DNA of 64,000 nucleotides, taken from NCBI RefSeq assembly GCF_000307875.1, contig NZ_AJLS01000035.1, forward strand, positions 124,001 through 188,000, given 5' to 3'. A program made the position numbers and the translations under genes. Of this stretch, positions 45,249-54,151 are shown piece after piece. How positions within the stretch are numbered: the first letter of the stretch is position 1; each line of letters starts with the position of its first letter. Under the pieces are notes generated by a model, which saw nothing but the letters and a program-made list of their open reading frames with translations, did not search any database and was not told where the DNA came from. This DNA is from Neobacillus bataviensis LMG 21833 (GTDB lineage: Bacteria; Bacillota; Bacilli; Bacillales; Cytobacillaceae).

Positions 45249-46424
45249 ATGTCTAAAAGAGATGCAGTAATCGTGTCAGCGGTAAGGACCCCGATTGGAA
45301 GGCAAGGGGGAGCATTGGCTAGTCTGAATGCTTATGAGTTTGGTGCAGGGGTAATCAGAGAAGCATTAAGTCGAGCAGGTGTAAACGCCAATCAAGTGGA
45401 GGATGTTATTTTTGGAAATGTGCTAAGCGGTGGCGGTAACATTGCTAGATTAACCGCATTACAAACAGGTCTTTCCCTTGAAATTCCGGGATTAACCATT
45501 GATCGCCAATGCGGTTCAGGTATCAATGCTGTGAATTTAGCGGCGCAAGCCATAAAATCCGGAGCAGGAGATATTTACGTAGCAGGTGGAACTGAAAGTA
45601 TGAGTCGAGCGCCCTATTTAATGGACCGTCCAACAAAAGCCTATAGTCCAGTGCCGCCAAGATTCCGCTCGGCCCAACTATCACCGAAGGAAATTGGTGA
45701 TCCGCCGATGGGAATCACGGCCGAAAATCTTGTGAAAAAATATAACATTTCTAGAGAAGAACAGGATGCATATTCACTTAGAAGCCAACAAAGAATGGCA
45801 GCAGCTATGGAACAGGAATTCTTTAAACAACAAATTGTGCCAATTGATATTCCAGTAAGAAAAGGAGCGCCAATCACTTTCACAGTGGATGAGCATCCAA
45901 GACCAAATACTACATTGGAAGGTTTAGCAAAACTGCCACCCGCCTTTTTGGAAGGTGGAACGGTTACAGCTGGAAGCAGTTCAGGACTTAATGATGCGGC
46001 CAGTGCTTTAGTGTTGATGTCCCGTGAAAAAGCTTCTGAATTAGGTTTGAAGCCGCTTGCCGTTGTCCGTGACTATGCCGTAAGTGGTGTAGATCCAAAC
46101 ATTATGGGAATTGGTCCAGTCCCAGCAACTAGAAAGCTATTAAAACGCGCAGGTTTAAGATTGGATGATATTGACATTGTAGAATTAAACGAAGCATTTG
46201 CCTCTCAAGTCATTGCCTGCAATCGAGAGCTGGAAATCCCGGAAGAAAAACTAAATGGAAACGGCGGGGCAATTGCCCATGGTCACCCACTGGGAGCAAC
46301 AGGAGCCATCCTACTAACGAAAGCCATCTACGAATTACAAAGAACCAATAAACACACGGCAATTATTACGGCCTGCATTGGCGGCGGGCAAGGAATTGCA
46401 ACGCTGATTGAACGAGAAGGATAA
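45249..46424 (+). CDS. Acetyl-CoA acyltransferase (thiolase)
   Basis: A 391-residue thiolase. The nucleophile Cys is in [16 protein letters not shown] (about residue 90), the catalytic His in [15 protein letters not shown] and the second Cys in [12 protein letters not shown]. It cleaves 3-ketoacyl-CoA, or condenses two acetyl-CoA. Its place in a degradative run suggests cleavage, though acetoacetyl-CoA formation for PHA synthesis is possible. AAGGAGG stands upstream. Confidence 0.92.
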   Translation: MSKRDAVIVSAVRTPIGRQGGALASLNAYEFGAGVIREALSRAGVNANQVEDVIFGNVLSGGGNIARLTALQTGLSLEIPGLTIDRQCGSGINAVNLAAQAIKSGAGDIYVAGGTESMSRAPYLMDRPTKAYSPVPPRFRSAQLSPKEIGDPPMGITAENLVKKYNISREEQDAYSLRSQQRMAAAMEQEFFKQQIVPIDIPVRKGAPITFTVDEHPRPNTTLEGLAKLPPAFLEGGTVTAGSSSGLNDAASALVLMSREKASELGLKPLAVVRDYAVSGVDPNIMGIGPVPATRKLLKRAGLRLDDIDIVELNEAFASQVIACNRELEIPEEKLNGNGGAIAHGHPLGATGAILLTKAIYELQRTNKHTAIITACIGGGQGIATLIEREG

Positions 46425-46472
46425 GAAACAATAGTGTATGTCAACTTGTTGATGACTGAAATACAGTCCATA

Positions 46473-46488
46473 TACTAACCAGTTAGTA
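46473..46488 (+). promoter_or_regulatory. Palindromic operator candidate TACTAACC/AGTTAGTA
   Basis: A 16-base palindrome with only the central base pair not symmetric lies 20 bases before the hydroxyacyl-CoA dehydrogenase start. Its form is typical of TetR-family operators controlling acyl-CoA metabolism; no such regulator gene is in the window. Confidence 0.5.
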
Positions 46489-46507
46489 TTCGAAAGGGGA
46501 GAAGATA

Positions 46508-47395
46508 GTGGATATTAAGGAAGTAAAGCATATTGCTGTACTTGGTGCAGGATCCATGGGACATCAGATTGCCATGTTATGTGTACTAGGCGGTTTTTCA
46601 GCCACCATCTATGATATCGATGAAAAAGCTTTGGATAAAGCAAAAGAAAATCTAAATTTCCAGATGGGAAAGTGGATACAAAAAGGAAAAGTTAGTAAAG
46701 ATGGCTTAGAGGAAGCCTTTGGACGGTTGTCTTTTACTACTAGTTTAATAGAGGCAGTGGACAATACAGATTTTGTGATTGAAGCCGTTGTCGAAAAGCT
46801 TGATGTAAAGCGTGAACTTTTTACTGCTGTGGACAGACTGGCTCCATCTCATGCCATTTTGGCATCCAATAGCTCCACGATTGCCAGCTCAAAAATTGCT
46901 TTTGTCACGTCCAGACCGGATAAAGTGTGTAATATGCATTTCTTTTTTCCTGCTTTAGTAATGGATTGTGTAGAAGTTGTGATGAGTGATACTACATCTG
47001 ATGAAACGGCTAATATCGCATTGGCTGTTTGTAAAAAAATTAATCGAACTGGGGTATTATTGCGTAAAGAAACATGGGGCTTTGTTGCTAATCGTTTGTT
47101 ATTCGCTCTAAACAATGAGGCACTTAGGCTATACGAGGAAGGAATTTGTGATTATAAAGACATAGATATCATTGTGAGGAAGTCACTAAACCATCCATTA
47201 GGCCCTTTTGAACTAATGGATCTATCGGGTATCGATGTTGGCTATTTTGCACTATTAGAAAAATATAAAGAAACTGGAAAAATCGATGATAAACCTCCAG
47301 CGAGTTTGGAAGAAAAAGTGTCCGCAGGAACCCTGGGCAGGAAGACTGGCAAGGGTTGGTATATATATGAAGAATCAGGGGTGAAAGTAAAATGA
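46508..47395 (+). CDS. 3-hydroxyacyl-CoA dehydrogenase (HBD-like)
   Basis: A 295-residue NAD-dependent dehydrogenase. Rossmann start HIAVLGAGSMGHQIA, catalytic His in NMHFFFPALVMDCVEVV, and a C-terminal helical domain with TWGFVANRLLFALNNEA and NHPLGPFELMDLSGIDVG. The usual HFFNP motif reads HFFFPA, so a normally conserved Asn is Phe. Oxidises 3-hydroxyacyl-CoA to 3-ketoacyl-CoA. GTG start with AAGGGG upstream; the stop overlaps the next ATG by 4 bases. Confidence 0.88.
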   Translation: MDIKEVKHIAVLGAGSMGHQIAMLCVLGGFSATIYDIDEKALDKAKENLNFQMGKWIQKGKVSKDGLEEAFGRLSFTTSLIEAVDNTDFVIEAVVEKLDVKRELFTAVDRLAPSHAILASNSSTIASSKIAFVTSRPDKVCNMHFFFPALVMDCVEVVMSDTTSDETANIALAVCKKINRTGVLLRKETWGFVANRLLFALNNEALRLYEEGICDYKDIDIIVRKSLNHPLGPFELMDLSGIDVGYFALLEKYKETGKIDDKPPASLEEKVSAGTLGRKTGKGWYIYEESGVKVK

Positions 47396-48174
47396 AAAAT
47401 CAATTAGTAAAGCTGGAAAAAAATGAACATATTGCGATTGTAACGATTGATAATCCACCCTTAAACGTGTTGAGCAGTCAGGTAACGAACCAGTTAAGGG
47501 GTATTTTCGATGAAATAGCCCATGATAACGAAATTATTGTGGTGATTTTGACTGGTACCGGGAGCAGGGCTTTTATGGCGGGGGCGGATATTAAAGAATT
47601 CCCCCAATCTATTGGTAAAAAAGGTATGAAAGACACCATCTTGGAGCAACACGCCGTCTTTAATCAAATTGATTTCCTGCCTAAACCGACAATTGCTGTC
47701 TTAAATGGACTGACCTTTGGCGGCGGATGTGAGCTTGCCATCACTTGTGATATCCGTATTGCAGAAGAGCATGTTCAAATCGGCTTGCCGGAAATAAAAT
47801 TAGGAATCTTTCCAGGCGGCGGCGGTACCCAGCGCCTGCCTAGAATTGTAGGTGAAGCTAAAGCAAAGGAACTTATGTTTGTAGGAGATCCTATAACGGC
47901 TCACGAAGCTGAAAAATTGGGATTAGTAAATCATGTTGTTGGAACTGGTGAAGGAATGAAAGTAGCTTTGACGATGGCTAAGAAAATCAGCGGATATTCC
48001 CTTCAAGCGCTATCCCGGATTAAGAAAGCGGTAGATGAAGGAACAAACATGGAATTTCAAGCTGGGGTTGAAAGAGAAGCCGAGCTGTTTGCAGAAGTCT
48101 TTTTAACAGAAGATGTAAAAGAAGGGGTTTTGGCATTTATTGAAAAAAGAAAGCCAATTTTTGCCCATAAATAG
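47392..48174 (+). CDS. Enoyl-CoA hydratase/isomerase
   Basis: A 260-residue crotonase-family enzyme. Oxyanion-hole segments AFMAGADIKEF and LTFGGGCELAITCD; both catalytic glutamates appear present (GGCELA and LPEIKLGIFPGG). Adds water to 2-enoyl-CoA, the step between the acyl-CoA and hydroxyacyl-CoA dehydrogenases also encoded here. The ATG overlaps the upstream gene (ATGA). Confidence 0.92.
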   Translation: MKNQLVKLEKNEHIAIVTIDNPPLNVLSSQVTNQLRGIFDEIAHDNEIIVVILTGTGSRAFMAGADIKEFPQSIGKKGMKDTILEQHAVFNQIDFLPKPTIAVLNGLTFGGGCELAITCDIRIAEEHVQIGLPEIKLGIFPGGGGTQRLPRIVGEAKAKELMFVGDPITAHEAEKLGLVNHVVGTGEGMKVALTMAKKISGYSLQALSRIKKAVDEGTNMEFQAGVEREAELFAEVFLTEDVKEGVLAFIEKRKPIFAHK

Positions 48175-48292
48175 TCAATGAAATGGAGGGCTGGGAAGTT
48201 TAAGAAAATTGCTAATCCGGAGAAATTGCTGTTCGTGTTTTCAAATAATTACCAAAGTAAAAAACAGAAATCTGCCTTAGGAGGAAGTTTAG

Positions 48293-49273
48293 ATGAAAAG
48301 TTGGATTGTTAATCAATTGGGAGACCCTAAAGATGTTTTAGAATTGAAGGAATTAACTGTTCCTACCATTGAAAAGGGGAAACTATTAATTCAAGTCGAT
48401 GCTTCCTCCCTTAATTTTTTTGATATTTTACTTTGTCAAGGAAAATATCAGGAGAAGCCGCCGACTCCCTTTACCCCCGGTGCCGAGATTTCCGGGATTG
48501 TCCGTGCAGTCGAAGAAGGAAGCAAATTTAAAGTAGGTCAGCGTGTAGTTGCAACTCCAGCATTACCTAACGGTGGCTTAGCTGAATGGGTAAGTGTTTC
48601 GGAAGAGTCCGTTTATGCCATCTCAGAGTCGATGTCCTCAAGTGATGCTGCTTCCATGTTTATTACCTATCAAACTTCTTACTATGCGCTATATCACCGT
48701 GCAAATATTCAAAAGGGGGAAGTTCTATTAGTCCATGCAGGAGCTGGCGGAGTGGGCTCAGCTGCCATTCAGCTTGGCAAGGCAAGAGGAGCAAAAATTA
48801 TTGCAACCGCTGGCAGCCCTGAAAAGGTTCAATTATGTAAAGACCTTGGAGCGGATATCGCCATTGATTATCAAACTGAAAACTTTGTTGACATTGTGAA
48901 AAAAGAAACTAATGGTCGTGGAGCCGATGTCATTTATGATCCTGTCGGAGGCGATGTTTTTGACCAATCAAGAAAATGTATCGCTTTTGATGGACGTCTA
49001 TTGGTCATCGGATTTGCAAGCGGTCGAATTCCAGATGCTCCAGTTAATCATGCGTTGATTAAAAACTATTCCATTGTCGGAGTCCATTGGGGGTTGTTCC
49101 GCAGATTGAATCCGGAAAAGGTGATTGAAATCCACGAAGATCTAATGGGGCTCTATGAACAAGGGTTGATTAAACCATTAATTTATCGAGAGTATGGTTT
49201 TAACGAAGTCCCTACGGCATTAGAGGTGTTGGCAGATCGTCAAACATATGGAAAATTAGTTGCTTTGCCTTAG
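48293..49273 (+). CDS. NADPH:quinone oxidoreductase-like MDR protein
   Basis: A 326-residue zinc-free medium-chain reductase. Visible: a GroES-like N-terminal domain with FTPGAEISGIVRAVEEG, the nucleotide site VHAGAGGVGSAAIQLGKA, and DVIYDPVGGDVFDQS. Members reduce enones, quinones or enoyl-CoA-like double bonds. Role here may be reduction of an unsaturated intermediate (inference). A GGAGGAAG site precedes the ATG; 118 bases separate it from the hydratase gene. Confidence 0.87.
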   Translation: MKSWIVNQLGDPKDVLELKELTVPTIEKGKLLIQVDASSLNFFDILLCQGKYQEKPPTPFTPGAEISGIVRAVEEGSKFKVGQRVVATPALPNGGLAEWVSVSEESVYAISESMSSSDAASMFITYQTSYYALYHRANIQKGEVLLVHAGAGGVGSAAIQLGKARGAKIIATAGSPEKVQLCKDLGADIAIDYQTENFVDIVKKETNGRGADVIYDPVGGDVFDQSRKCIAFDGRLLVIGFASGRIPDAPVNHALIKNYSIVGVHWGLFRRLNPEKVIEIHEDLMGLYEQGLIKPLIYREYGFNEVPTALEVLADRQTYGKLVALP

Positions 49274-49301
49274 GGAAATAAATAATTAGGGGATGAAAAG
49301 G

Positions 49302-50534
49302 ATGAATTTTTCTTATTCAGAAAAAGTAGTAACACTGCAGAAAAAGGTCATTAATTTTATGGAGGAGTATGTTTATCCAAACGAAAAGGTATATCAGGAA
49401 CAGTTGAAGCAACAGAAAACTCGCTGGTCTGATATTCCGCCAATTATGGATGAACTTAAAGAGAAGGCAAAAGAAAATGGATTATGGAATTTGTTCTTAC
49501 CAGAAAGTGAATATGGGGCAGGCTTAACCAATCTTGAGTATGCCCCTCTTTGTGAAATCATGGGCCGATCTGTGATTGGACCGGAAGTATTTAATTGTAA
49601 TGCACCAGATACAGGAAACATGGAAGTACTTGTCCGCTATGGGACAGAAATCCAAAAAAAACAATGGCTTGAGCCCCTTCTAGCAGGTGAGATTCGTTCA
49701 TGCTTTTCCATGACTGAGCCAGATGTAGCTTCGAGTGATGCAACCAATATTAACACTAGTATTAGAAGAGATGGCGATGAATTTGTCATCAATGGAAGGA
49801 AATGGTGGTCTTCAGGTGCAGGTGATCCGCGGTGCAAGATTGCAATTGTAATGGGGAAAAATGATCCAACCGCCCCTTCGTATGAACAGCAGTCGATGAT
49901 TCTTGTTCCGTTAGACACACCAGGAGTTAAGATCGAACGATTACTACCTGTGTTTGGTTATGATGATGCACCACATGGCCATGCGGAAATCGTATATGAA
50001 AATGTACGGGTGCCTGCTGAAAATATATTATGGGAAGAAGGCAAAGGATTCGCAATTGCTCAAGGACGACTTGGGCCTGGACGGATTCATCACTGTATGA
50101 GATTAATTGGTCTAGCTGAACGTGCGTTGGAGGACTTATCAAAGCGAGTTCTTAGTCGAACTGCTTTTGGAAAAAAAATAGCTGAACAAGGTGTTGTTCA
50201 AGAGTGGATTGCAGATTCACGAATTGAAATAGAACAAGCGCGTTTATTGACATTAAAAGCAGCCTATAAGATGGACACAGTTGGAAATAAGGAAGCAAAA
50301 ACAGAAATTGCCATGATTAAAGTGGTTGCGCCAAATATGGCTCTGCGTGTGCTTGACCGGGCCATTCAAGCTTTTGGTGCAGCTGGTGTAAGTGACGATT
50401 TCAATCTTGCCTATCATTGGGCGAACGCTCGTACGTTAAGGCTTGCAGATGGTCCCGATGAAGTTCATCGACGCCAAATTGCTAAATTAGAACTACGAAA
50501 ATATCAATCAGCAGATCTTGCTGCAATCCATTAA
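49302..50534 (+). CDS. Acyl-CoA dehydrogenase (ACAD10/11-like)
   Basis: A 410-residue acyl-CoA dehydrogenase of the larger ACAD11-like type. Visible: [16 protein letters not shown] (flavin region), [37 protein letters not shown], and the C-terminal [20 protein letters not shown] typical of this subfamily. It may use a substituted or longer acyl-CoA than the enzyme at 28397. The ATG at 49302 is preferred because the GGGG site touches the ATG at 49293. Confidence 0.88.
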   Translation: MNFSYSEKVVTLQKKVINFMEEYVYPNEKVYQEQLKQQKTRWSDIPPIMDELKEKAKENGLWNLFLPESEYGAGLTNLEYAPLCEIMGRSVIGPEVFNCNAPDTGNMEVLVRYGTEIQKKQWLEPLLAGEIRSCFSMTEPDVASSDATNINTSIRRDGDEFVINGRKWWSSGAGDPRCKIAIVMGKNDPTAPSYEQQSMILVPLDTPGVKIERLLPVFGYDDAPHGHAEIVYENVRVPAENILWEEGKGFAIAQGRLGPGRIHHCMRLIGLAERALEDLSKRVLSRTAFGKKIAEQGVVQEWIADSRIEIEQARLLTLKAAYKMDTVGNKEAKTEIAMIKVVAPNMALRVLDRAIQAFGAAGVSDDFNLAYHWANARTLRLADGPDEVHRRQIAKLELRKYQSADLAAIH

Positions 50535-50585
50535 TCAACAAATTTGAAACAGTTTAATGAATAAAATTGAAAACGGGGTGATAAT

Positions 50586-51329
50586 ATGCGTTTAGAGAAT
50601 AAAGTAGCCATTATTACTGGAGGCGGAGGAGGCATTGGGAGAGCAACTGCTGTCAGATTTGCTAAGGAAGGTGCTCAGATCCTGGTAGCTGATTTTAGAG
50701 AAGAAGCGGGTATCAAAACTGTTCAATTAATTAAGGAAATTGGCGGTGAAGCGGAGTTTGTTCGTGTGGATATGACCAAACCAGAAGAAGTGAAGCATAT
50801 GATCCAAAAAGCGATTGATCTTTTTGGGAAACTTGACATCTTCATAAACAACGCTGGTGTAAAAAGTGATGAGAAAAAAATACCGGATGTTTCGCTTGAA
50901 GAATGGCAGGAAGTTTTCGATATCAACACTACCGGTGTGTTTCTAGGAATGAAATATTCAATTCCAAAGATGGACTCAGGAGGAACCATCGTAAACACAG
51001 CTAGCATTGCAGGTATTAAAGGCCAAAAGCTAGTTGCCGCCTATTCCGCTTCTAAGAGCAGTGTCATCGCGCTTACAAAGACTGCTGCAACAGAATTTGG
51101 TAAAAAGAATATTCGTGTGAATGCAATTGCTCCTGGAATTATTGATACCGATATGGTGGAAGAGTGGAAAAAAACAAAAAAATGGCAAGTTTTATCTAAA
51201 GCTAATGCATTAAATCGAATCGGTCAGCCTGGGGAAATTGCTAATACGATTTTATTCCTTGCTTCCGATGAATCTTCCTTTATTACAGGAGAAACAATTG
51301 TAGTTGATGGCGGTACACTTAATCTATAG
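50586..51329 (+). CDS. Short-chain dehydrogenase/reductase
   Basis: A 247-residue classical SDR: cofactor site ITGGGGGIGRATA, NNAG motif (INNAGVKSD), catalytic Ser in NTASIAG and YSASKSS with Tyr and Lys. Probably NAD(P)-dependent 3-hydroxyacyl or alcohol oxidoreductase; cofactor preference is not assigned, though DFR after the second strand favours NAD. Last gene of the P1 run, followed by a terminator. Confidence 0.87.
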   Translation: MRLENKVAIITGGGGGIGRATAVRFAKEGAQILVADFREEAGIKTVQLIKEIGGEAEFVRVDMTKPEEVKHMIQKAIDLFGKLDIFINNAGVKSDEKKIPDVSLEEWQEVFDINTTGVFLGMKYSIPKMDSGGTIVNTASIAGIKGQKLVAAYSASKSSVIALTKTAATEFGKKNIRVNAIAPGIIDTDMVEEWKKTKKWQVLSKANALNRIGQPGEIANTILFLASDESSFITGETIVVDGGTLNL

Positions 51330-51364
51330 TAACTCTCCATTTATTGATATTTAATTTTTTTGAT

Positions 51365-51402
51365 ACCTTCCTATTTAATACTTAGGAAGGTGCATTTTTA
51401 TT
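51365..51402 (+). terminator. Terminator at the end of the P1 gene run
   Basis: ACCTTCCT/AGGAAGGT 8-base stem followed by GCATTTTTATTT. Confidence 0.75.
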
Positions 51403-51409
51403 TGCTGAT

Positions 51410-51571
51410 AGAGAAACCAATGATATGGAATCTTCAATTCTCTTTAACCAGTACTTTAAACTTGTGAATTTTCAAACCATTAGCTGCACACCATTTCGCT
51501 TGGGTCTGTCCACATGCCCTAAAAACAGCAAACCGCCGTTCCCATTCCTTTCTTAGTTCAGTTTTGGACAT
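51410..51571 (-). pseudogene. IS66-family TnpA-like remnant
   Basis: The frame from ATG 51571 reads MSKTELRKEWERRFAVFRAC then GQTQAKWCAANGLKIHKFK, the N-terminal helix-turn-helix of the IS66 accessory protein TnpA. One extra base then shifts the frame; the expected YWLKRIEDS follows in another frame and the rest of the element (TnpB, transposase) is absent. It sits beside the broken hydrolase copy, at the junction of the duplicated segment. Confidence 0.7.
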
Positions 51572-51670
51572 TAAAAAAACTTCTCTATTAATTGTTTCTT
51601 GATGAGAATATATCATAGACATCGTAATTTAACGAGATGGGGGCAGTTTGACGCTCACTTTTTAAATAAA

Positions 51671-51697
51671 GGAAAAAGCCGGGAATGTCTTCCCGGC
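51671..51697 (-). terminator. Duplicated terminator of the hydrolase pseudogene
   Basis: GCCGGGAA/TTCCCGGC with a 4-base loop and T-rich tail on the minus strand; the same element as at 23963-23991. Confidence 0.75.
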
Positions 51698-51716
51698 TTT
51701 GTTTCCTTATTGCGTA

Positions 51717-52252
51717 GAATTGTATAACCTTGTTGTTTACAATCTCTGTCGCTTCGGTAAAGAAAATGTGGCCGGCACCTGGAACAGTAAAAAGCTCAGC
51801 CCCTTGAATATTTTTAGCAAAGTTTTCCCCATTTCTATAAGGAACCAATTCATCAGCATCACCATGGATTACTAGGGTTGGGATTTTAATATCACCTAAT
51901 TCGTTTGAGGTATCATGGCAAGACATGCTTGAAGTTGTGATAAATAACAGTGTGATGGGGTTACAATTTCAATTCGTTTTTCAATATCTTCCTAGAATAA
52001 TTCCGGATGTGCATGAATAAAAGCCTGACTATAAACAATGGGGGCAGCCGCCCATGCATTTTCTTCAGGGGTGCCAGTTAGAGCAGCTCGTGCCACCATT
52101 AATTCAGATATTTCAGGAGAAGGTTGTATATGGGGAGTCCCACCTGCTGTGGAACAGCCCAATACTAATGAACGAATCCGATCTGGATAAGCAAATGCCA
52201 ATCGTTGGGCAATCATTCCACCCATGGAAATACCAAAAACATGTGCAGATTC
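51717..52252 (-). pseudogene. Broken copy of the alpha/beta hydrolase
   Basis: Nearly the same DNA as the hydrolase gene at 23997-24800. The N-terminal third is deleted (similarity jumps from the GISMGG region at about 52250 straight to upstream non-coding sequence), a TAG interrupts the middle (after HPEL), and single-base deletions shift frame near 51915 and near the 3' end. The Ser elbow, Asp and His segments are still recognisable but cannot form one protein. Confidence 0.88.
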
Positions 52253-52486
52253 ATTGTTAGAAAAGAACGAAATATTTTTGGTTTCCATTTTTTATACTTT
52301 GAACTCTTTTGAAAAAATAATAAAAATAAAGGGAATTTTACCATATTTGGAGAATTATATAGTGTGAACGATTCGATAAAGAATCATACATAAAATTTGA
52401 TTTAAAAAGTAATCAACTCTTTTTTTTCTAAAAAACACATGACAAAGCAGCGCTTTCAATTCTATCGAACGGAGAGGGAGTACCAA

Positions 52487-53917
52487 ATGACAATTGAATA
52501 TACGGATGAGAATATTTCCATGTCTGAGAATACGAAGCTTGATCGTGTGAATAAATCCGATATTGACACCATCCTAGTTTCCATTTTTCAATCAAGTTAC
52601 GATGGTATTTACGTTGCAGACAGTGATGGTGTGGGAGTTATGGTTAACTCCGCTTACTCAAGAATTACTGGTGTAGAAAGCCAAGAGCTACTTGGAAAGA
52701 ACATGATGACTGTGGTAAAAGAAGGGCTAGTTTCAGAATCTGTTACGATAAAGGTTTTAGAGGAAAAAACGGCTCAAACGATTATTCAAACCGTTCGAGG
52801 CAAGGAATTATTAGTAACAGGTAATCCTGTATTTGACCTTAACGGGAAAATTACCTATGTTGTAACAAACGTAAGGGATATATCTGATTTAAATTATATG
52901 AAAACTGAGCTGCTGCACTCAAAAAGATTGACGGAACAGTATATCTATGAAATTGAAGAATTAAAAAAGAGAGAATTAATACATATGCATCTTGATGGAA
53001 TTATCGGTCAAAGCCAAGAAATAATGAAGGTTTTTCATCTTGCAAGGAAGGTAGCTAAGGTTAATTCAACTGTCCTTATTTTAGGAGAGTCTGGAGTAGG
53101 GAAAGAAGTGATTGTGAATTATCTCCATCAAGAAAGTGATCGGGCAAATAAACCATTGATTAAAGTGAATTGTGGTGCCATACCAAAACACTTGCTGGAA
53201 TCTGAATTATTTGGCTATGAAAAGGGCGCGTTTACTGGCGCTGATAGTCAGGGAAAGCCCGGTTTGTTTGAACAAGCGGACGGGGGGACTATATTTCTAG
53301 ATGAAATTGGCGACATGCCAATCGATCTTCAGGTGAAATTATTAAGGGTTCTCCAAGAATTTGAAATCATGCGGGTTGGCGGAAGAAAAAGCTTTAAAAT
53401 TGATGTAAGGGTCATTTCAGCGACACATATGAATTTAGAAGAAATGGTAGATAAAAATGATTTTAGAAGGGATCTTTATTACCGGCTGAATATAGTTCCT
53501 ATAAAGGTGCCCCCCTTAAGAGAAAGGATAGCAGATATTGTTCCACTTGCCTTCTATTTTTTAAATAAAACTAATAAAAAGAATAAGTTAAATAAAAGGT
53601 TTCATCATGAAATCATTCATTTTTTCGAAGAATATCGCTGGCCAGGGAATATTAGAGAGTTAGAAAATTTAATCGAAAGATTAGTAGTAACAACAGACAA
53701 TGAGGAAATAGAGATGCAAGATTTACCAGCTAGTATGTTACAAGGAAAACCTCGTAAAAAGACAGAAACGGGGAAATTAAAGGAAATTATTGCGAATGTT
53801 GAGCGAAAGCTAATCAAAGAGCAAATGGAAAAATCAAAAACCACACGCCAAGCTGCAAAAGAATTAGGGATTAGCCAATCAGCCCTGGTAAAAAAAATGC
53901 AGAAATTAGGTTTTTGA
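52487..53917 (+). CDS. Sigma-54-dependent activator, PAS-AAA-Fis (regulator 2)
   Basis: A 476-residue paralogue of regulator 1. PAS domain about 30-140 (SSYDGIYVADSDGVGVMVNS), AAA+ domain with Walker A LGESGVGKEVI (about 199), GAFTGA, Walker B GTIFLDEIGD and FRRDLYYRLNIVPI, and a C-terminal TyrR/Fis-type helix-turn-helix RQAAKELGISQSALVKKMQ. The ATG at 52487 has GAGAGGGAG upstream and is preferred to the ATG at 52439, which has none. It lies immediately before the promoter P2 of the PHA operon, its likely target; it may also act on P3 and P4. Confidence 0.92.
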   Translation: MTIEYTDENISMSENTKLDRVNKSDIDTILVSIFQSSYDGIYVADSDGVGVMVNSAYSRITGVESQELLGKNMMTVVKEGLVSESVTIKVLEEKTAQTIIQTVRGKELLVTGNPVFDLNGKITYVVTNVRDISDLNYMKTELLHSKRLTEQYIYEIEELKKRELIHMHLDGIIGQSQEIMKVFHLARKVAKVNSTVLILGESGVGKEVIVNYLHQESDRANKPLIKVNCGAIPKHLLESELFGYEKGAFTGADSQGKPGLFEQADGGTIFLDEIGDMPIDLQVKLLRVLQEFEIMRVGGRKSFKIDVRVISATHMNLEEMVDKNDFRRDLYYRLNIVPIKVPPLRERIADIVPLAFYFLNKTNKKNKLNKRFHHEIIHFFEEYRWPGNIRELENLIERLVVTTDNEEIEMQDLPASMLQGKPRKKTETGKLKEIIANVERKLIKEQMEKSKTTRQAAKELGISQSALVKKMQKLGF

Positions 53918-53935
53918 TGAAAAAAGGAATCAAAA

Positions 53936-53961
53936 GTCAACGTTCAATCGTTGGCTTTTTT
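53936..53961 (+). terminator. Terminator of regulator 2
   Basis: GTCAACG/CGTTGGC stem with a 6-base loop followed by TTTTTT. Confidence 0.75.
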
Positions 53962-53988
53962 CAGTACACTTAATTAGAAACTGAAGAA

Positions 53989-54012
53989 TTATCAATATAT
54001 TAATGTTGATAA
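53989..54012 (+). promoter_or_regulatory. Inverted repeat TTATCAA-N10-TTGATAA, candidate activator site
   Basis: Perfect 7-base arms separated by 10 bases, centred about 80 bases upstream of the -24 element of P2, where enhancer sites of sigma-54 activators are normally found. Binding by regulator 2 is inference. Confidence 0.45.
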
Positions 54013-54081
54013 AGGAAGAAATATCTGTATTTTTGTAACAATATGTCGAATTATTTTTTATTTTCTCATAATACGGAAAGT

Positions 54082-54097
54082 TGGCACAATATTTGCA
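54082..54097 (+). promoter_or_regulatory. Sigma-54 (-24/-12) promoter P2
   Basis: TGGCACAATATTTGCA matches the consensus TGGCAC-N5-TTGCA exactly, with GG and GC 10 bases apart. It lies about 55 bases before the SDR gene that opens the PHA operon. Confidence 0.92.
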
Positions 54098-54151
54098 TTA
54101 ATAATAAATAGCACGACCACAAATAAAAGAAGATGAAGGGGAATGAAGGGA

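Noticed and set aside
28397-51329. Dedicated propionyl- or methylcrotonyl-CoA pathway assignment
   Set aside because: No biotin carboxylase, mutase or hydroxymethylglutaryl-CoA lyase gene is present, so a named pathway cannot be supported.
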